Assembly: GCA_051880375.1 (NCBI GenBank)
Contig: JBJENV010000021.1
Span: 22,135-86,134, forward strand
Reading direction: 5' to 3'
DNA: 64,000 bases
DNA from: SIG299 sp051880375
GTDB lineage: Bacteria; Bacillota; Clostridia; Lachnospirales; Lachnospiraceae
Positions 22,575-31,529 of the stretch are shown piece by piece (position 1 is the stretch's first letter; each line of letters opens with the position of its first letter). Position numbers and translations under genes: made by a program. The notes below the pieces were generated by a model, which did no database searches, was not told the origin of the DNA, and worked only from the letters and a program-made list of their open reading frames with translations.

Positions 22575-23930
22575 ATGGCATTTGACAGCCTTTCGGAAAA
22601 ACTTCAAAATGTATTTAAAAACCTTCGCGGCAAGGGAAGACTGACGGAAGAAGACGTAAAGACCGCATTAAAAGAAGTAAAAATGGCACTTCTCGAAGCG
22701 GACGTAAACTTCAAGGTCGTAAAAGGGTTTATTGCCTCGGTTCAGGAACGTGCGGTCGGTCAGGACGTGATGAACAGCTTAACGCCGGGTCAGATGGTCA
22801 TCAAAATCGTAAACGAAGAGCTTGTCCGTCTGATGGGGGATGAAAAGACTGATTTGACGCTGCTTCCGGGTGGACAGACAACCGTCATTATGATGTGCGG
22901 TCTGCAAGGTGCCGGTAAAACGACAACAGCGGCGAAGTTAGCCGGTCAGCTAAAGTCCAAGGGGAAGAAGCCGCTTTTGGTTGCCTGCGATATTTACCGT
23001 CCTGCGGCGATTGACCAGTTGGAAATCAACGCAAAGAAGCAGGGCGTGGATGTATTTTCGATGGGAACCAAACACAGCCCGGTCAATATTGCAAAGGCAG
23101 GTATGGAGCATGCGGCAAAGAACGGCAACAATGTTGTCATACTTGATACCGCAGGTCGGCTGCATATAGACGAAGCCATGATGGAAGAGCTTGTGGAAAT
23201 TTCAAATGCCCTTCCGATTACCAATACGATATTAACCGTAGACGCCATGACAGGTCAGGATGCCGTCAACGTGGCACAAACCTTTCATGAAAAGCTTCCG
23301 TTAACCGGTGTTATTTTAACCAAGATGGACAGTGATACCCGTGGCGGTGCGGCACTTTCGATTCGTTCGGTCACCGGACTGCCGATTCTGTATGTCGGCA
23401 TGGGAGAAAAGCTTTCCGATTTAGAACCGTTCTATCCGGACCGCATGGCGAGCCGAATCCTTGGCATGGGCGATATTTTAACGCTGATTGATAAAGCACA
23501 GGCGGACTTCGATGAGGAAAAGGCAAAAGAGCTGACCCGTAAAATGAAAAAAGCGGAGTTCAACTTTGACGACCTGTTAGACCAGATGCAGCAGATGAAA
23601 AAAATGGGCGGGCTCAGTCAGATTTTAGGGATGATGCCCGGCATGAGCAGTCAGCTGAAGGACGTAGAAATTGATGACGATATGTTTAAGGGCATGGAGG
23701 CTATCATCTGCTCCATGACAAAGGAGGAGCGTGCCAATCCTTCCGTTTTAAATCCTTCCAGAAAACGAAGAATTGCAAACGGCGCAGGTGTTGACATCAG
23801 TGAGGTAAACCGCCTTGTAAAGCAGGTGGAAGGTCAGAAAAAGATGATGAAACAGCTGTCCGGCATGATGGGCGGCAAAGGCAGAAAACGCTTCGGCGGA
23901 GGTATGAGATTCCCGTTTGGGGGCATGTAA
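22575..23930 (+). CDS. ffh: Signal recognition particle protein Ffh
   Basis: A 451-residue SRP54 GTPase that binds signal peptides and 4.5S/6S RNA and targets ribosomes to FtsY. The N domain is followed by the G domain with GLQGAGKTTTAAKLA (about residues 103-117), DTAGRLHID and TKMDSDTRGGA. The Met-rich M domain (MPGMSSQLKD, MKQLSGMMGGKGRKR) is at the end. The AAAGGAG ribosome binding site is strong. rpsP follows 68 bases later. The usual upstream smc-ftsY genes are not present; the accessory region lies there instead. Confidence 0.97.
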   Translation: MAFDSLSEKLQNVFKNLRGKGRLTEEDVKTALKEVKMALLEADVNFKVVKGFIASVQERAVGQDVMNSLTPGQMVIKIVNEELVRLMGDEKTDLTLLPGGQTTVIMMCGLQGAGKTTTAAKLAGQLKSKGKKPLLVACDIYRPAAIDQLEINAKKQGVDVFSMGTKHSPVNIAKAGMEHAAKNGNNVVILDTAGRLHIDEAMMEELVEISNALPITNTILTVDAMTGQDAVNVAQTFHEKLPLTGVILTKMDSDTRGGAALSIRSVTGLPILYVGMGEKLSDLEPFYPDRMASRILGMGDILTLIDKAQADFDEEKAKELTRKMKKAEFNFDDLLDQMQQMKKMGGLSQILGMMPGMSSQLKDVEIDDDMFKGMEAIICSMTKEERANPSVLNPSRKRRIANGAGVDISEVNRLVKQVEGQKKMMKQLSGMMGGKGRKRFGGGMRFPFGGM

Positions 23931-23998
23931 TTACGCTATGGTTTATCCGTCAGGATAATTCATGTATAGAAATCAAATATTTTAAGGAGGAAAAAACA

Positions 23999-24241
23999 AT
24001 GGCAGTAAAGATTAGATTAAGAAGAATGGGACAGAAGAAGGCTCCTTTCTATAGAATCGTTGTTGCTGATTCCCGCTCCCCAAGAGACGGAAAGTTCATC
24101 GATGAGATCGGAACCTATGATCCAACCAAGCAGCCAAGCGCATTTGATATCAACGCTGAATCTGCTAAGAAGTGGCTGGAAAACGGCGCTCAGCCGACAG
24201 AAACCGTTGCTAAGCTGTTTAAGAAGGCTGGTATTAAGTAG
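23999..24241 (+). CDS. rpsP: 30S ribosomal protein S16
   Basis: An 80-residue S16 protein, starting VKIRLRRMGQKKAPFYRIVV and containing DSRSPRDGKFIDEIGTYDP; both are family signatures. It binds 16S rRNA and is needed for 30S assembly. AAGGAGG precedes the start. It is followed by khpA in the standard order. Confidence 0.97.
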   Translation: MAVKIRLRRMGQKKAPFYRIVVADSRSPRDGKFIDEIGTYDPTKQPSAFDINAESAKKWLENGAQPTETVAKLFKKAGIK

Positions 24242-24272
24242 TTCGGAGGCAATCTCGGAAAGGTGCGTATAT

Positions 24273-24503
24273 ATGAAGGAATTAGTTAGAGTAATCGCTA
24301 CAGCACTGGTAGATCATCCGGATGAAGTAATTGTTACCGAAAAAGAAACAGATAAGACCATCGTTGTGGAACTGAAAGTTGCCACCGAAGACATGGGAAA
24401 GGTAATCGGCAAACAGGGACGTATTGCCAAGTCCATTCGTACCGTAGTAAAAGCTGCATCTACGAGGGACGACAAAAAGGTTATTGTAGAAATTCTTCAG
24501 TAA
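24273..24503 (+). CDS. khpA: KH-domain RNA-binding protein KhpA
   Basis: A 76-residue single KH-domain protein with the GxxG loop in VIGKQGRIAKSIR. It binds RNA with KhpB and affects cell length in streptococci. The ATG at 24273 is preceded by AAAGGTG; a longer frame that begins inside rpsP is not used. A strong terminator follows. Confidence 0.94.
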   Translation: MKELVRVIATALVDHPDEVIVTEKETDKTIVVELKVATEDMGKVIGKQGRIAKSIRTVVKAASTRDDKKVIVEILQ

Positions 24504-24528
24504 CATCACTGTTTGGATGAACTTAAGA

Positions 24529-24573
24529 AAGAGACTGTTGCAACAGAAACTGTAGGCAGTCTCTTCTTTTTTT
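24529..24573 (+). terminator. Intrinsic terminator after khpA
   Basis: AAGAGACTG (24529-24537) and CAGTCTCTT (24557-24565) form a perfect 9-bp stem followed by CTTTTTTT. It should end or attenuate the ylxM-ffh-rpsP-khpA transcript before rimM. Confidence 0.85.
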
Positions 24574-24609
24574 AAGCAAGGGGTAACCTTTGAAAGGAGC
24601 AGAAAAATC

Positions 24610-25119
24610 ATGATAGAAAACAATCTGCTGCGTGTGGGTGTGATATCCAATACGCATGGTGTAAAGGGTGAAGTCAAAGTATTCCCGACAACGGATGATT
24701 TAGAGCGTTTCAAGCTGTTAAAGGATGTGCTTTTAGATACCGGCAAGGAACTGCTTCCCTTAGAGGTAACCGGCGTCAAGTTCTTTAAAAATCAGGCGAT
24801 TTTAAAGTTTAAGGGTATTGATAACATCAATGACATTGAGAAATACAAGGGAAAAGATCTGCTTGTCACAAGAGAAAATGCAGTGCCGCTAAAAGAAGGA
24901 GAATACTTTATCTGCGATTTGATTGGGTGTACCGTTGTATCGGAAGATGGAACTGCAGTCGGAGAACTTACCGAGGTCATGCAGACGGCAGCAAATGATG
25001 TTTATGTCGTTACAAAGCCGGGTGGCGAAGAATTGCTGATTCCGGTGACCGATGAGTGCGTGAAGGAGATTTCGCCGGAAGAAAAGAAAATTACCGTACA
25101 TCTTTTGGAGTGGATTTAG
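24610..25119 (+). CDS. rimM: 16S rRNA processing protein RimM
   Basis: A 169-residue RimM protein that binds S19 and helps assemble the 30S head. The N-terminal segment LRVGVISNTHGVKGEVKVFP and the C-terminal PRC-barrel (NDVYVVTKPGGEELLIP) are typical. AAAGGAG lies upstream. It ends one base before the trmD start. Confidence 0.95.
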   Translation: MIENNLLRVGVISNTHGVKGEVKVFPTTDDLERFKLLKDVLLDTGKELLPLEVTGVKFFKNQAILKFKGIDNINDIEKYKGKDLLVTRENAVPLKEGEYFICDLIGCTVVSEDGTAVGELTEVMQTAANDVYVVTKPGGEELLIPVTDECVKEISPEEKKITVHLLEWI

Positions 25120-25120
25120 C

Positions 25121-25825
25121 ATGAATTTTTATGTGATGACGCTGTTTCCGGAAATGATAGAAGCAGGTTTAAATACGAGTATTATCGGACGTGCCATGGA
25201 AAAGGGACTGCTTTCGCTTCATGCGGTCAACATCCGCGACTTTACCTTGGATAAGCATAAAAGAGTAGATGACTACCCTTACGGCGGCGGTGCCGGAATG
25301 CTGATGGCGGTTGAGCCGGTGGTGCGGACGTATGAGTATATCAAAGAGGACATCCGTAAACGCGGAGCAACGGAAGAACATCCGCGTGTTGTCTACCTGA
25401 CGCCATGGGGGCATCCGTTTACCCAGCAGATGGCAAAGGAGTTTGCAAACGAAGAAAATCTGGTGTTTCTGTGCGGGCATTATGAGGGAATTGACGAGCG
25501 CGCGCTGGAAGAGGTTGCTACGGACTTTGTTTCTATCGGTGATTATGTACTGACCGGTGGGGAGCTTCCGGCAATGGTAATGATTGACGCCATTTCCAGA
25601 CTCGTTCCGGGAGTCTTAAACAATGGAGCTTCTGCGGAGTATGAGAGCTTTTCTGACGGGTTATTAGAGCATCCGCAATACACAAGGCCGGAGGAATACA
25701 TGGGAAAGAAAGTGCCGGAGGTACTGCTTTCCGGACATCACGCCAATATCGAGGCCTGGCGGAAGGAACAGTCTCTGCTTCGGACAAAAAAGTACCGTCC
25801 GGATTTACTGGAAAAAAATTTATAA
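25121..25825 (+). CDS. trmD: tRNA (guanine-N1)-methyltransferase TrmD
   Basis: A 234-residue SPOUT-family enzyme that methylates G37 of tRNAs with a G36, preventing frameshifting. DDYPYGGGAGMLM (residues about 49-61) and the knot segment LCGHYEGIDERALE, then IGDYVLTGGELPAM, are conserved. The length is normal. It follows rimM almost without a gap. Confidence 0.97.
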   Translation: MNFYVMTLFPEMIEAGLNTSIIGRAMEKGLLSLHAVNIRDFTLDKHKRVDDYPYGGGAGMLMAVEPVVRTYEYIKEDIRKRGATEEHPRVVYLTPWGHPFTQQMAKEFANEENLVFLCGHYEGIDERALEEVATDFVSIGDYVLTGGELPAMVMIDAISRLVPGVLNNGASAEYESFSDGLLEHPQYTRPEEYMGKKVPEVLLSGHHANIEAWRKEQSLLRTKKYRPDLLEKNL

Positions 25826-25832
25826 AAACTGC

Positions 25833-25861
25833 TTGCAATATTTGTTGCAGTATAGTATAAT
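25833..25861 (+). promoter_or_regulatory. Promoter of rplS
   Basis: TTGCAA (25833-25838), 17 bases, then TATAAT (25856-25861), a good sigma-A promoter between trmD and rplS. Confidence 0.7.
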
Positions 25862-25867
25862 ACATCT

Positions 25868-25941
25868 TTGTGAGACAAGATGGTCCTCTGTGTCAAAGTG
25901 ACAGTAAGAACGTCTTTAAATAGTTTAGGAGGTCACAACAA
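25868..25941 (+). promoter_or_regulatory. Possible L19 leader RNA
   Basis: The 80-base leader between the rplS promoter and the ATG contains CTTTG...CAAAG and CTG..TCA-AAG-TGA-CAG pairings. L19 leader elements are known upstream of rplS in Firmicutes. I recognise the position, but have not verified the fold against that family. AGGAGG precedes the start codon. Confidence 0.45.
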
Positions 25942-26289
25942 ATGAACGAGATTATTAAGAACATTGAAGCAGCTCAGGTAAAGAGCGAAATTCCTGCATT
26001 TAACGTAGGCGATACCGTAAGAGTTTTCGCAAAGGTTAAAGAAGGAAACCGTGAAAGAACACAGGTATTTGAAGGAATCGTATTAAAGAGACAGCACGGC
26101 GGTGCAAGAGAGACCTTCACCGTAAGAAAGTCTTCCAACGGAATCGGTGTAGAAAAGACCTGGCCGTTACATTCTCCGAACGTAGAGAAGATTGAAGTGA
26201 TTCGTCTTGGTAAGGTGAGACGTGCAAAGTTAAATTATCTGCGTCAGAGAGTCGGTAAGAGCGCTAAGGTAAAAGAGCTTGTAAAGTAA
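25942..26289 (+). CDS. rplS: 50S ribosomal protein L19
   Basis: A 115-residue L19 protein (FNVGDTVRVFAKVKEGNRER, then TFTVRKSSNGIGVE and LNYLRQRVGKSAKVKE). It sits at the 30S-50S interface. It has its own promoter and an intrinsic terminator. Confidence 0.97.
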   Translation: MNEIIKNIEAAQVKSEIPAFNVGDTVRVFAKVKEGNRERTQVFEGIVLKRQHGGARETFTVRKSSNGIGVEKTWPLHSPNVEKIEVIRLGKVRRAKLNYLRQRVGKSAKVKELVK

Positions 26290-26311
26290 TTAACGAAAAG
26301 TGACGAAGAAA

Positions 26312-26347
26312 AAAAGGACAATTCGTTTTGGATTGTCCTTTTCTTTT
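26312..26347 (+). terminator. Intrinsic terminator after rplS
   Basis: AAAAGGACAAT (26312-26322) and ATTGTCCTTTT (26332-26342) form an 11-bp perfect stem running into TTCTTTT. Confidence 0.88.
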
Positions 26348-26408
26348 CATCAAAAATAAGGTATCATTTGTATAGAAGAATGTTTTTATGAAAGGCAGAT
26401 GATTTTCT

Positions 26409-26984
26409 ATGGACATGAATTTGTACAGTAAAAAGCCGAAATATAAGAAGATTTTGAAAAGCATTCTGATTTGGATACTGGAAATTGCAATCGTAATTCT
26501 TTCGGCATATCTGATTATCGAATACGCAGTGGAAAAAACAACTATGCTCGGTGCTTCCATGGAAACGACGTTAAAAGACGGAGACAAGATTATCGTAAAC
26601 AAGCTGGCATATCTGAAAAACGGACCAAAACGTTATGATGTCATTGTGTTTAAGCAGAGCGGAAAGGAGCACAGCTATTATAATATCAAGCGCGTCATCG
26701 GCATTCCGGGAGATACGATTGAGATTACGGACGGTCTGGTTTATATAAACGGAACCAGACTTGAGGAGGAAATACCGGTGGAACCGATGCGTCTTTCCGG
26801 TCTTGCAGCGGAACCGATTACATTGGAGGAAGATGAGTATTTTGTACTCGGAGATAACCGGAACGCAAGTGAAGACAGCCGTTTTGCCAATATCGGACTG
26901 GTTGTCCGAGAGGATATTATCGGGGAAGCATGGCTAAGACTCAGCCCATTCTCCATTGTTGGAAAGATTAACAGAGAAGATTAG
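26409..26984 (+). CDS. lepB: Signal peptidase I
   Basis: A 191-residue membrane peptidase of the Gram-positive (SipS) type with one N-terminal helix. The catalytic Ser is in GASMETTL (Ser50) and the general-base Lys in YNIKRVIGIPGD (Lys94). The GDNRNASEDSR box is also present. It cleaves signal peptides of exported proteins on the outer face of the membrane. It stands in the usual rplS-lepB-rbgA order. Confidence 0.95.
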   Translation: MDMNLYSKKPKYKKILKSILIWILEIAIVILSAYLIIEYAVEKTTMLGASMETTLKDGDKIIVNKLAYLKNGPKRYDVIVFKQSGKEHSYYNIKRVIGIPGDTIEITDGLVYINGTRLEEEIPVEPMRLSGLAAEPITLEEDEYFVLGDNRNASEDSRFANIGLVVREDIIGEAWLRLSPFSIVGKINRED

Positions 26985-27012
26985 TAACTATTTAAATTCG
27001 GAGGTTTTTTAG

Positions 27013-27867
27013 ATGCATTATCAGTGGTACCCGGGACATATGTCGAAGGCAAGACGACAGATGCAGGAGGACATAAAGCTTGTTGATGTGGTGCTGGAGC
27101 TTTTGGATGCCAGAATTCCGTTCAGCTCAAAAAATCCGGACATCGATGAACTGGCAAAAGGAAAAGCAAGAGTGATTCTGCTAAATAAAGCAGACCTGGC
27201 AGACGATAAAATAACTGTGAGATTCCAGAAATTTTATGAGCAGAAAGGATGTTTTGTCTGCTGCGTCAATTCCAAAGGTGGTACGGGAGTAAAAAAAGTA
27301 ATGGATGTTGTACGTGCTGCCTGCAGGGAAAAAATTGAGCGTGACCGTGCAAGAGGAATGATAAATCGTCCGATTCGCGCGATGATTGTCGGTATTCCGA
27401 ACGTCGGAAAGTCAACGTTTATCAATTCATTTGCGGGGAAAGCATGCGCAAAAACCGGAAATAAGCCGGGTGTGACAAAGGGAAAGCAATGGATTCGTCT
27501 GAATAAAGAACTGGAGCTTTTGGATACGCCGGGAATTTTATGGCCAAAGTTTGAAGACCAGCGTGTCGGACTGCATCTGGCCATGATTGGTTCCATTAAT
27601 GAAGACATTCTGGATCAGAATGAAATGGCAATCAAGCTGTTGGAGTATTGTACGAAAACATATCCGGGAGCGGTTACCGGAAGGTATCAGGTGGAAGAAT
27701 GTGAGAGCGGCTCGGAGCTTCTTAGCCGAATCGCAGAGAAGCGCGCCTGCAAAAAGAAGGGCGGAGAGCTGGATCTGGAAAAAATGGCGGGAAGCGTCGT
27801 CGATGATTTCCGCGGAGGAAGGCTTGGCAGGATAAGTCTGGAGACACCGGAGGAGAAAAACAGCTGA
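27013..27867 (+). CDS. rbgA: Ribosome biogenesis GTPase RbgA (YlqF)
   Basis: A 284-residue circularly permuted GTPase that acts in late 50S assembly. In this family the NKAD motif (LLNKADL, about residues 57-63) precedes the P-loop GIPNVGKST (about 131-139) and LLDTPGIL. TCGGAGG lies upstream. Its stop overlaps the rnhB start by one base. Confidence 0.95.
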   Translation: MHYQWYPGHMSKARRQMQEDIKLVDVVLELLDARIPFSSKNPDIDELAKGKARVILLNKADLADDKITVRFQKFYEQKGCFVCCVNSKGGTGVKKVMDVVRAACREKIERDRARGMINRPIRAMIVGIPNVGKSTFINSFAGKACAKTGNKPGVTKGKQWIRLNKELELLDTPGILWPKFEDQRVGLHLAMIGSINEDILDQNEMAIKLLEYCTKTYPGAVTGRYQVEECESGSELLSRIAEKRACKKKGGELDLEKMAGSVVDDFRGGRLGRISLETPEEKNS

Positions 27868-28634
27868 TGAAAATTGCAGAACTAAAGAATATAATAGATA
27901 CTACAGATGTAGAACATCTTCCCGAGGTGATGGAACGCTTTTCTACGGAAGAAAGCGCAGGAGCAAAACAGCAGCTTCTCAGGGCAAAAAAGCGTTACGA
28001 AGCCTATCGTAAGGAATGTGAGCGTACCGAAGCAATGCAGGTTTATGAACGCAAGTACAGCGATTATTCGGCTATCTGCGGTATTGACGAGGTTGGAAGA
28101 GGCCCTCTTGCAGGGCCGGTGGTAGCAGCAGCCGTTATTTTACCGAGACCCTGCAATATTTTGTATCTGAACGATTCCAAGCAGCTTTCCGAGGCAAAGC
28201 GCGAGGAACTGTACGACGTGATTATTACACAGGCAGTTGCTGTCGGTATCGGCGTAGTTTCTCACACAAGGATTGATGAAATCAACATTTTGCAGGCAAC
28301 GTATGAGGCAATGCGACAGGCAGTCGGAAAGCTTTCCGTTGTGCCGGATTTGCTTTTAAATGATGCGGTAACCATACCCGGACTTCCGATGAAGCAGGTG
28401 CCGATTATTAAAGGGGATGCCAAAAGCAGTTCGATTGCCGCGGCAAGCATTGTTGCCAAGGTCACAAGGGACCGGATGATGGTGGAACTGGACCGTTTTT
28501 ACCCGGGCTATGGCTTTGCCTCTAACAAGGGCTACGGCTCTAAGGAGCATATTCATGCAATACAGACATTGGGCCCTTCGGACATACACAGACGCAGCTT
28601 TATCAAAAATTTTTATGAGGGTTCTGACAAATAA
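27867..28634 (+). CDS. rnhB: Ribonuclease HII
   Basis: A 255-residue RNase HII that removes RNA primers and single ribonucleotides from DNA. The active-site start CGIDEVGRGPLAGPVV is near residue 71, after a YlqF-linked N-terminal extension common in Firmicutes; a second acidic residue is in LLNDAV and another in GDAKSSSIAAAS. A separate RNase HI gene (rnhA) is at 40.6 kb. Confidence 0.95.
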   Translation: MKIAELKNIIDTTDVEHLPEVMERFSTEESAGAKQQLLRAKKRYEAYRKECERTEAMQVYERKYSDYSAICGIDEVGRGPLAGPVVAAAVILPRPCNILYLNDSKQLSEAKREELYDVIITQAVAVGIGVVSHTRIDEINILQATYEAMRQAVGKLSVVPDLLLNDAVTIPGLPMKQVPIIKGDAKSSSIAAASIVAKVTRDRMMVELDRFYPGYGFASNKGYGSKEHIHAIQTLGPSDIHRRSFIKNFYEGSDK

Positions 28635-28677
28635 TTACTTGCTTATTTATCGACTGTTTTTTCTCAAGGAGGGAGCC

Positions 28678-28962
28678 ATGAAAGAGCAGGACGTAAAAAA
28701 CAAAACAGCAGTTGCGCTTTCTTATGATGCTTCGGAAACTGCGCCGAAAATTCTTGCAACCGGAAAAGGACATCTGGCAGAACGCATTATCGAAGCAGCA
28801 AAGGAAGAAAATATACCGATACACAAGGACGAAAAGCTTGCTGCAACGCTCTCAAAGCTTCAAATCGGAGATTATATTCCGAAGGAGCTGTACGGTGTAG
28901 TAGCGGAAATTTTGGTCTTTGTTGACCGTGTGGAGGGCATCAGACGGAATGGTAAAAAATAA
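28678..28962 (+). CDS. FlhB C-terminal-domain-like protein (YlqH type)
   Basis: A 94-residue protein that matches only the cytoplasmic C-terminal domain of FlhB/YscU (TAVALSYD...APKILATGKGHLAERI then AKEENIPIHKD). The Asn-Pro-Thr-His self-cleavage site of real FlhB is absent. Such short homologues lie beside rnhB in many Firmicutes (ylqH) and their role is unknown. The ATG at 28678 has AAGGAGGGA upstream. It overlaps the next gene by 14 bases. Confidence 0.88.
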   Translation: MKEQDVKNKTAVALSYDASETAPKILATGKGHLAERIIEAAKEENIPIHKDEKLAATLSKLQIGDYIPKELYGVVAEILVFVDRVEGIRRNGKK

Positions 28963-29296
28963 ACGCACGGTCGGTGCGGAGAAAGAAGCACTTGCAGAAG
29001 GATATCTGACCGGGCAGGGGCTTCGGATTCTGGATAAAAATTATTATTTCAAAGGCGGAGAAATCGATTTGATTGCAATGCATGGCGAATATCTCTGCTT
29101 TATCGAAGTAAAATACAGAAAGACGGCAGCACTCGGATTTCCGGAAGAAGCAGTCGGGCGTAGCAAACAGCAGAGAATGCGGTTCGGAGCCAGACGGTAT
29201 TTGTATGAGCACGGACTTTCGGAATCCACGCCGTGCCGTTTTGACGTTGTTGCAGTTTTAGGACAGGAAATTACATGGATACAAAATGCATTTTAA
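28949..29296 (+). CDS. yraN: YraN / UPF0102 family nuclease-like protein
   Basis: A 115-residue UPF0102 protein with an endonuclease-like fold. GAEKEALAEGYLTGQGLRIL and GGEIDLIAMHGEYLCFIEVK contain the E-x-D...E-V-K pattern of restriction-type nucleases. The ATG at 28949 is used because the family normally begins about ten residues before GAEKE. Function is not established; it is widely conserved next to rnhB. Confidence 0.9.
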   Translation: MVKNKRTVGAEKEALAEGYLTGQGLRILDKNYYFKGGEIDLIAMHGEYLCFIEVKYRKTAALGFPEEAVGRSKQQRMRFGARRYLYEHGLSESTPCRFDVVAVLGQEITWIQNAF

Positions 29297-29311
29297 GGAA
29301 TAGGGGAAACA

Positions 29312-30196
29312 ATGAGCCGGATAGATACCGTTGTGATAGAAAACAGAATAAATCGGCATACTTCATTACTAAGGAAAGAAATACCGTCAGCGGCGCCGTT
29401 TCTTTCTTTTTCATCATTTGAAAAGCTTCCTTTTCTACGGCACGGTTTTTCGACGAGACTCGGAGGCGTCAGTGAGGGAGCCTTTACTTCGTTAAATTTA
29501 GGTTTCCGGCGCGGTGACTTAGACGAAAATGTACGGGAAAATTACAGGCGTATTTGCTGCAGCATGGAAATTCCGATGGAGAGTCTTGTATTCACCGACC
29601 AGATACATGAAACAACGATCAGAAGAGTTACCTCTGACGATTGTGGAAAAGGAATTTTTAGAGAACGCGATTATTCCGGTGTGGACGGCTTACTTACCGA
29701 CGAACCTTTTGTTACGCTGGTAGTGTTCGGTGCAGACTGCGTACCCGTTTTTTTTGCTGATGTGAAAAAGCATGTTATCGGTGTGGCTCATGCAGGCTGG
29801 CGCGGCACGGTGGCAGGTATTTCGGCAGCCATGGTAAAACGCCTTGCGGAAGAATTCGGCTCTGACGCAAATGATCTTTCAGTTGTCATCGGACCGTCCA
29901 TCTGTAAGGACTGCTATGAGGTAAGTGAAGATGTGGCAGAGCGGTTTATGGAAAGTTATCCGTCACTTGTGCCGAAGGCAGTTTTCAAATCCAAAAACAT
30001 AGAAGGAAAATATCAGCTGGATTTATGGGAAATGAACCGTCAGATTTTAATAGAAGCCGGCGTGCCAAAGGAACAGATTGAAGTAAGCGGGGTATGCACC
30101 TGCTGCCATAAAGAACTGCTGTATTCGCACCGCGTTATGGGAAATGAGCGCGGAAGCCTTGCAGGCTTTCTTATGTTGGAAAGGAAACAAAAATGA
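29312..30196 (+). CDS. pgeF: Peptidoglycan editing factor PgeF / polyphenol oxidase family
   Basis: A 294-residue protein of the YfiH/LACC1 family, reported as purine nucleoside phosphorylase/adenosine deaminase-type and as an editor that removes wrongly built peptidoglycan precursors. Conserved metal-site segments are DQIHETTI, FGADCVPVFFAD and VAHAGWRGTVAGI, plus CTCCHKELLYSHR near the end. The ATG overlap with the next gene indicates coupling. Confidence 0.92.
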   Translation: MSRIDTVVIENRINRHTSLLRKEIPSAAPFLSFSSFEKLPFLRHGFSTRLGGVSEGAFTSLNLGFRRGDLDENVRENYRRICCSMEIPMESLVFTDQIHETTIRRVTSDDCGKGIFRERDYSGVDGLLTDEPFVTLVVFGADCVPVFFADVKKHVIGVAHAGWRGTVAGISAAMVKRLAEEFGSDANDLSVVIGPSICKDCYEVSEDVAERFMESYPSLVPKAVFKSKNIEGKYQLDLWEMNRQILIEAGVPKEQIEVSGVCTCCHKELLYSHRVMGNERGSLAGFLMLERKQK

Positions 30197-31524
30197 AAAA
30201 AGAGAAAAATTATCATGTGATTACCGGTGTGGTGGCTGGCTCCATTGCAGAAGAAATGGGAATGGAAGCCGGAGATAAGCTGTTATCCATCAATGAAAAA
30301 GAAATCAAAGATGTATTTGATTATCATTACCTGACAAACGAGGAATACCTGACGGTTCTGATTGAAAAGCCTGACGGCGAAGAGTGGGAGCTTGAAATCG
30401 AAAAGGAGTATGAGGAGGATCTGGGGCTTATCTTTGAAGAAGGACTGATGGATTCGTACCGTTCCTGCCGGAATAAATGTATCTTCTGCTTCATTGACCA
30501 GATGCCGCCGGGAATGCGGGATACTCTCTATTTTAAGGACGATGATGCCAGACTTTCGTTTTTACAGGGAAATTATGTGACATTAACGAACATGAGCGAT
30601 GAGGATGTAGAGCGGATTTTGTTTTATAAGCTGTCACCGATTAATATTTCGGTGCATACCACGAACCCGGAGCTTCGCTGCAAAATGTTAAACAACCGGT
30701 TTGCAGGACAGGCACTGGAAAAATTAAAACGTTTCAAGGATGCCGGACTGGAAATGAACGGGCAGATTGTACTGTGTAAGGGTTATAATGATAAGGCAGA
30801 ACTGGACCGCACAATTTCAGACTTATCACAGTACCTTCCGTACATGAAAAGTGTTTCGGTGGTACCGGTCGGTCTGACTAAGTTCCGCGATAAGCTGACG
30901 CCGCTGAAAAAGTTTACGAAAGAAGATGCCCGTGAAGTTATCGCCCAGATTGAAGGATGGCAGAAACGGTTGCTTTCCGAGCATGGGACCCGCTTTGTTT
31001 TTGCAAGTGACGAATGGTATTTAACCGCAGGACTTCCGATTCCTTCCGAAACATCGTATGAGGCATATCCTCAGTTAGAAAACGGTGTCGGAATGATTCG
31101 TTCGTTATCCGATGAGGTGGACGAGTATCTGGACACAAGAAGGGGCGATGACAGGAAGGTGAATGTAACACTGGCAACCGGTGTCCTTGCGGCTCCGGTT
31201 ATCAGAGAGCAGATAGAAAAAATCAGAAAGAAATTTCCGAATGTGCAGGCGGAGGTTGTTCCGATTATCAATCATTACTTCGGTGAAGATATTACGGTGG
31301 CCGGACTTTTGACCGGACAGGATATCTTAGAACAGCTGAAGGACAAAAACCTTGGCGAAGCGCTGCTGCTCCCGTCCGTTCTGCTTCGCAGCGGAGAGGA
31401 AGTACTGCTCGATGATATCACACTTTCTGATATGGAAAAGGCTTTACAAACGAAAATCCGTATTGTACAATCAGAAGGAAAGTCATTGGTTGATACCGTA
31501 ATTAATGAAGAAGCAAAGGGGTAA
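30193..31524 (+). CDS. DUF512 family protein with PDZ and radical-SAM-like domains
   Basis: A 443-residue protein. The N-terminal 65 residues form a PDZ-like domain (SIAEEMGMEAGDKLLSINEK). The centre carries CRNKCIFCFIDQMPPGMRDT, a cysteine cluster like that of radical SAM enzymes, and the C-terminal part is DUF512. Members are conserved in Clostridia next to der; the reaction is unknown. The start overlaps the pgeF stop by four bases. Confidence 0.9.
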   Translation: MKKEKNYHVITGVVAGSIAEEMGMEAGDKLLSINEKEIKDVFDYHYLTNEEYLTVLIEKPDGEEWELEIEKEYEEDLGLIFEEGLMDSYRSCRNKCIFCFIDQMPPGMRDTLYFKDDDARLSFLQGNYVTLTNMSDEDVERILFYKLSPINISVHTTNPELRCKMLNNRFAGQALEKLKRFKDAGLEMNGQIVLCKGYNDKAELDRTISDLSQYLPYMKSVSVVPVGLTKFRDKLTPLKKFTKEDAREVIAQIEGWQKRLLSEHGTRFVFASDEWYLTAGLPIPSETSYEAYPQLENGVGMIRSLSDEVDEYLDTRRGDDRKVNVTLATGVLAAPVIREQIEKIRKKFPNVQAEVVPIINHYFGEDITVAGLLTGQDILEQLKDKNLGEALLLPSVLLRSGEEVLLDDITLSDMEKALQTKIRIVQSEGKSLVDTVINEEAKG

Positions 31525-31529
31525 CATAG

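Noticed and set aside
24060..24272. Extended N-terminus of khpA reaching into rpsP
   Set aside because: KhpA proteins are about 75-80 residues and the extension is in a different frame of rpsP.
28510..28677. Extended N-terminus of the FlhB-like protein reaching into rnhB
   Set aside because: The ATG at 28678 has a strong AAGGAGGGA and gives the usual family length.
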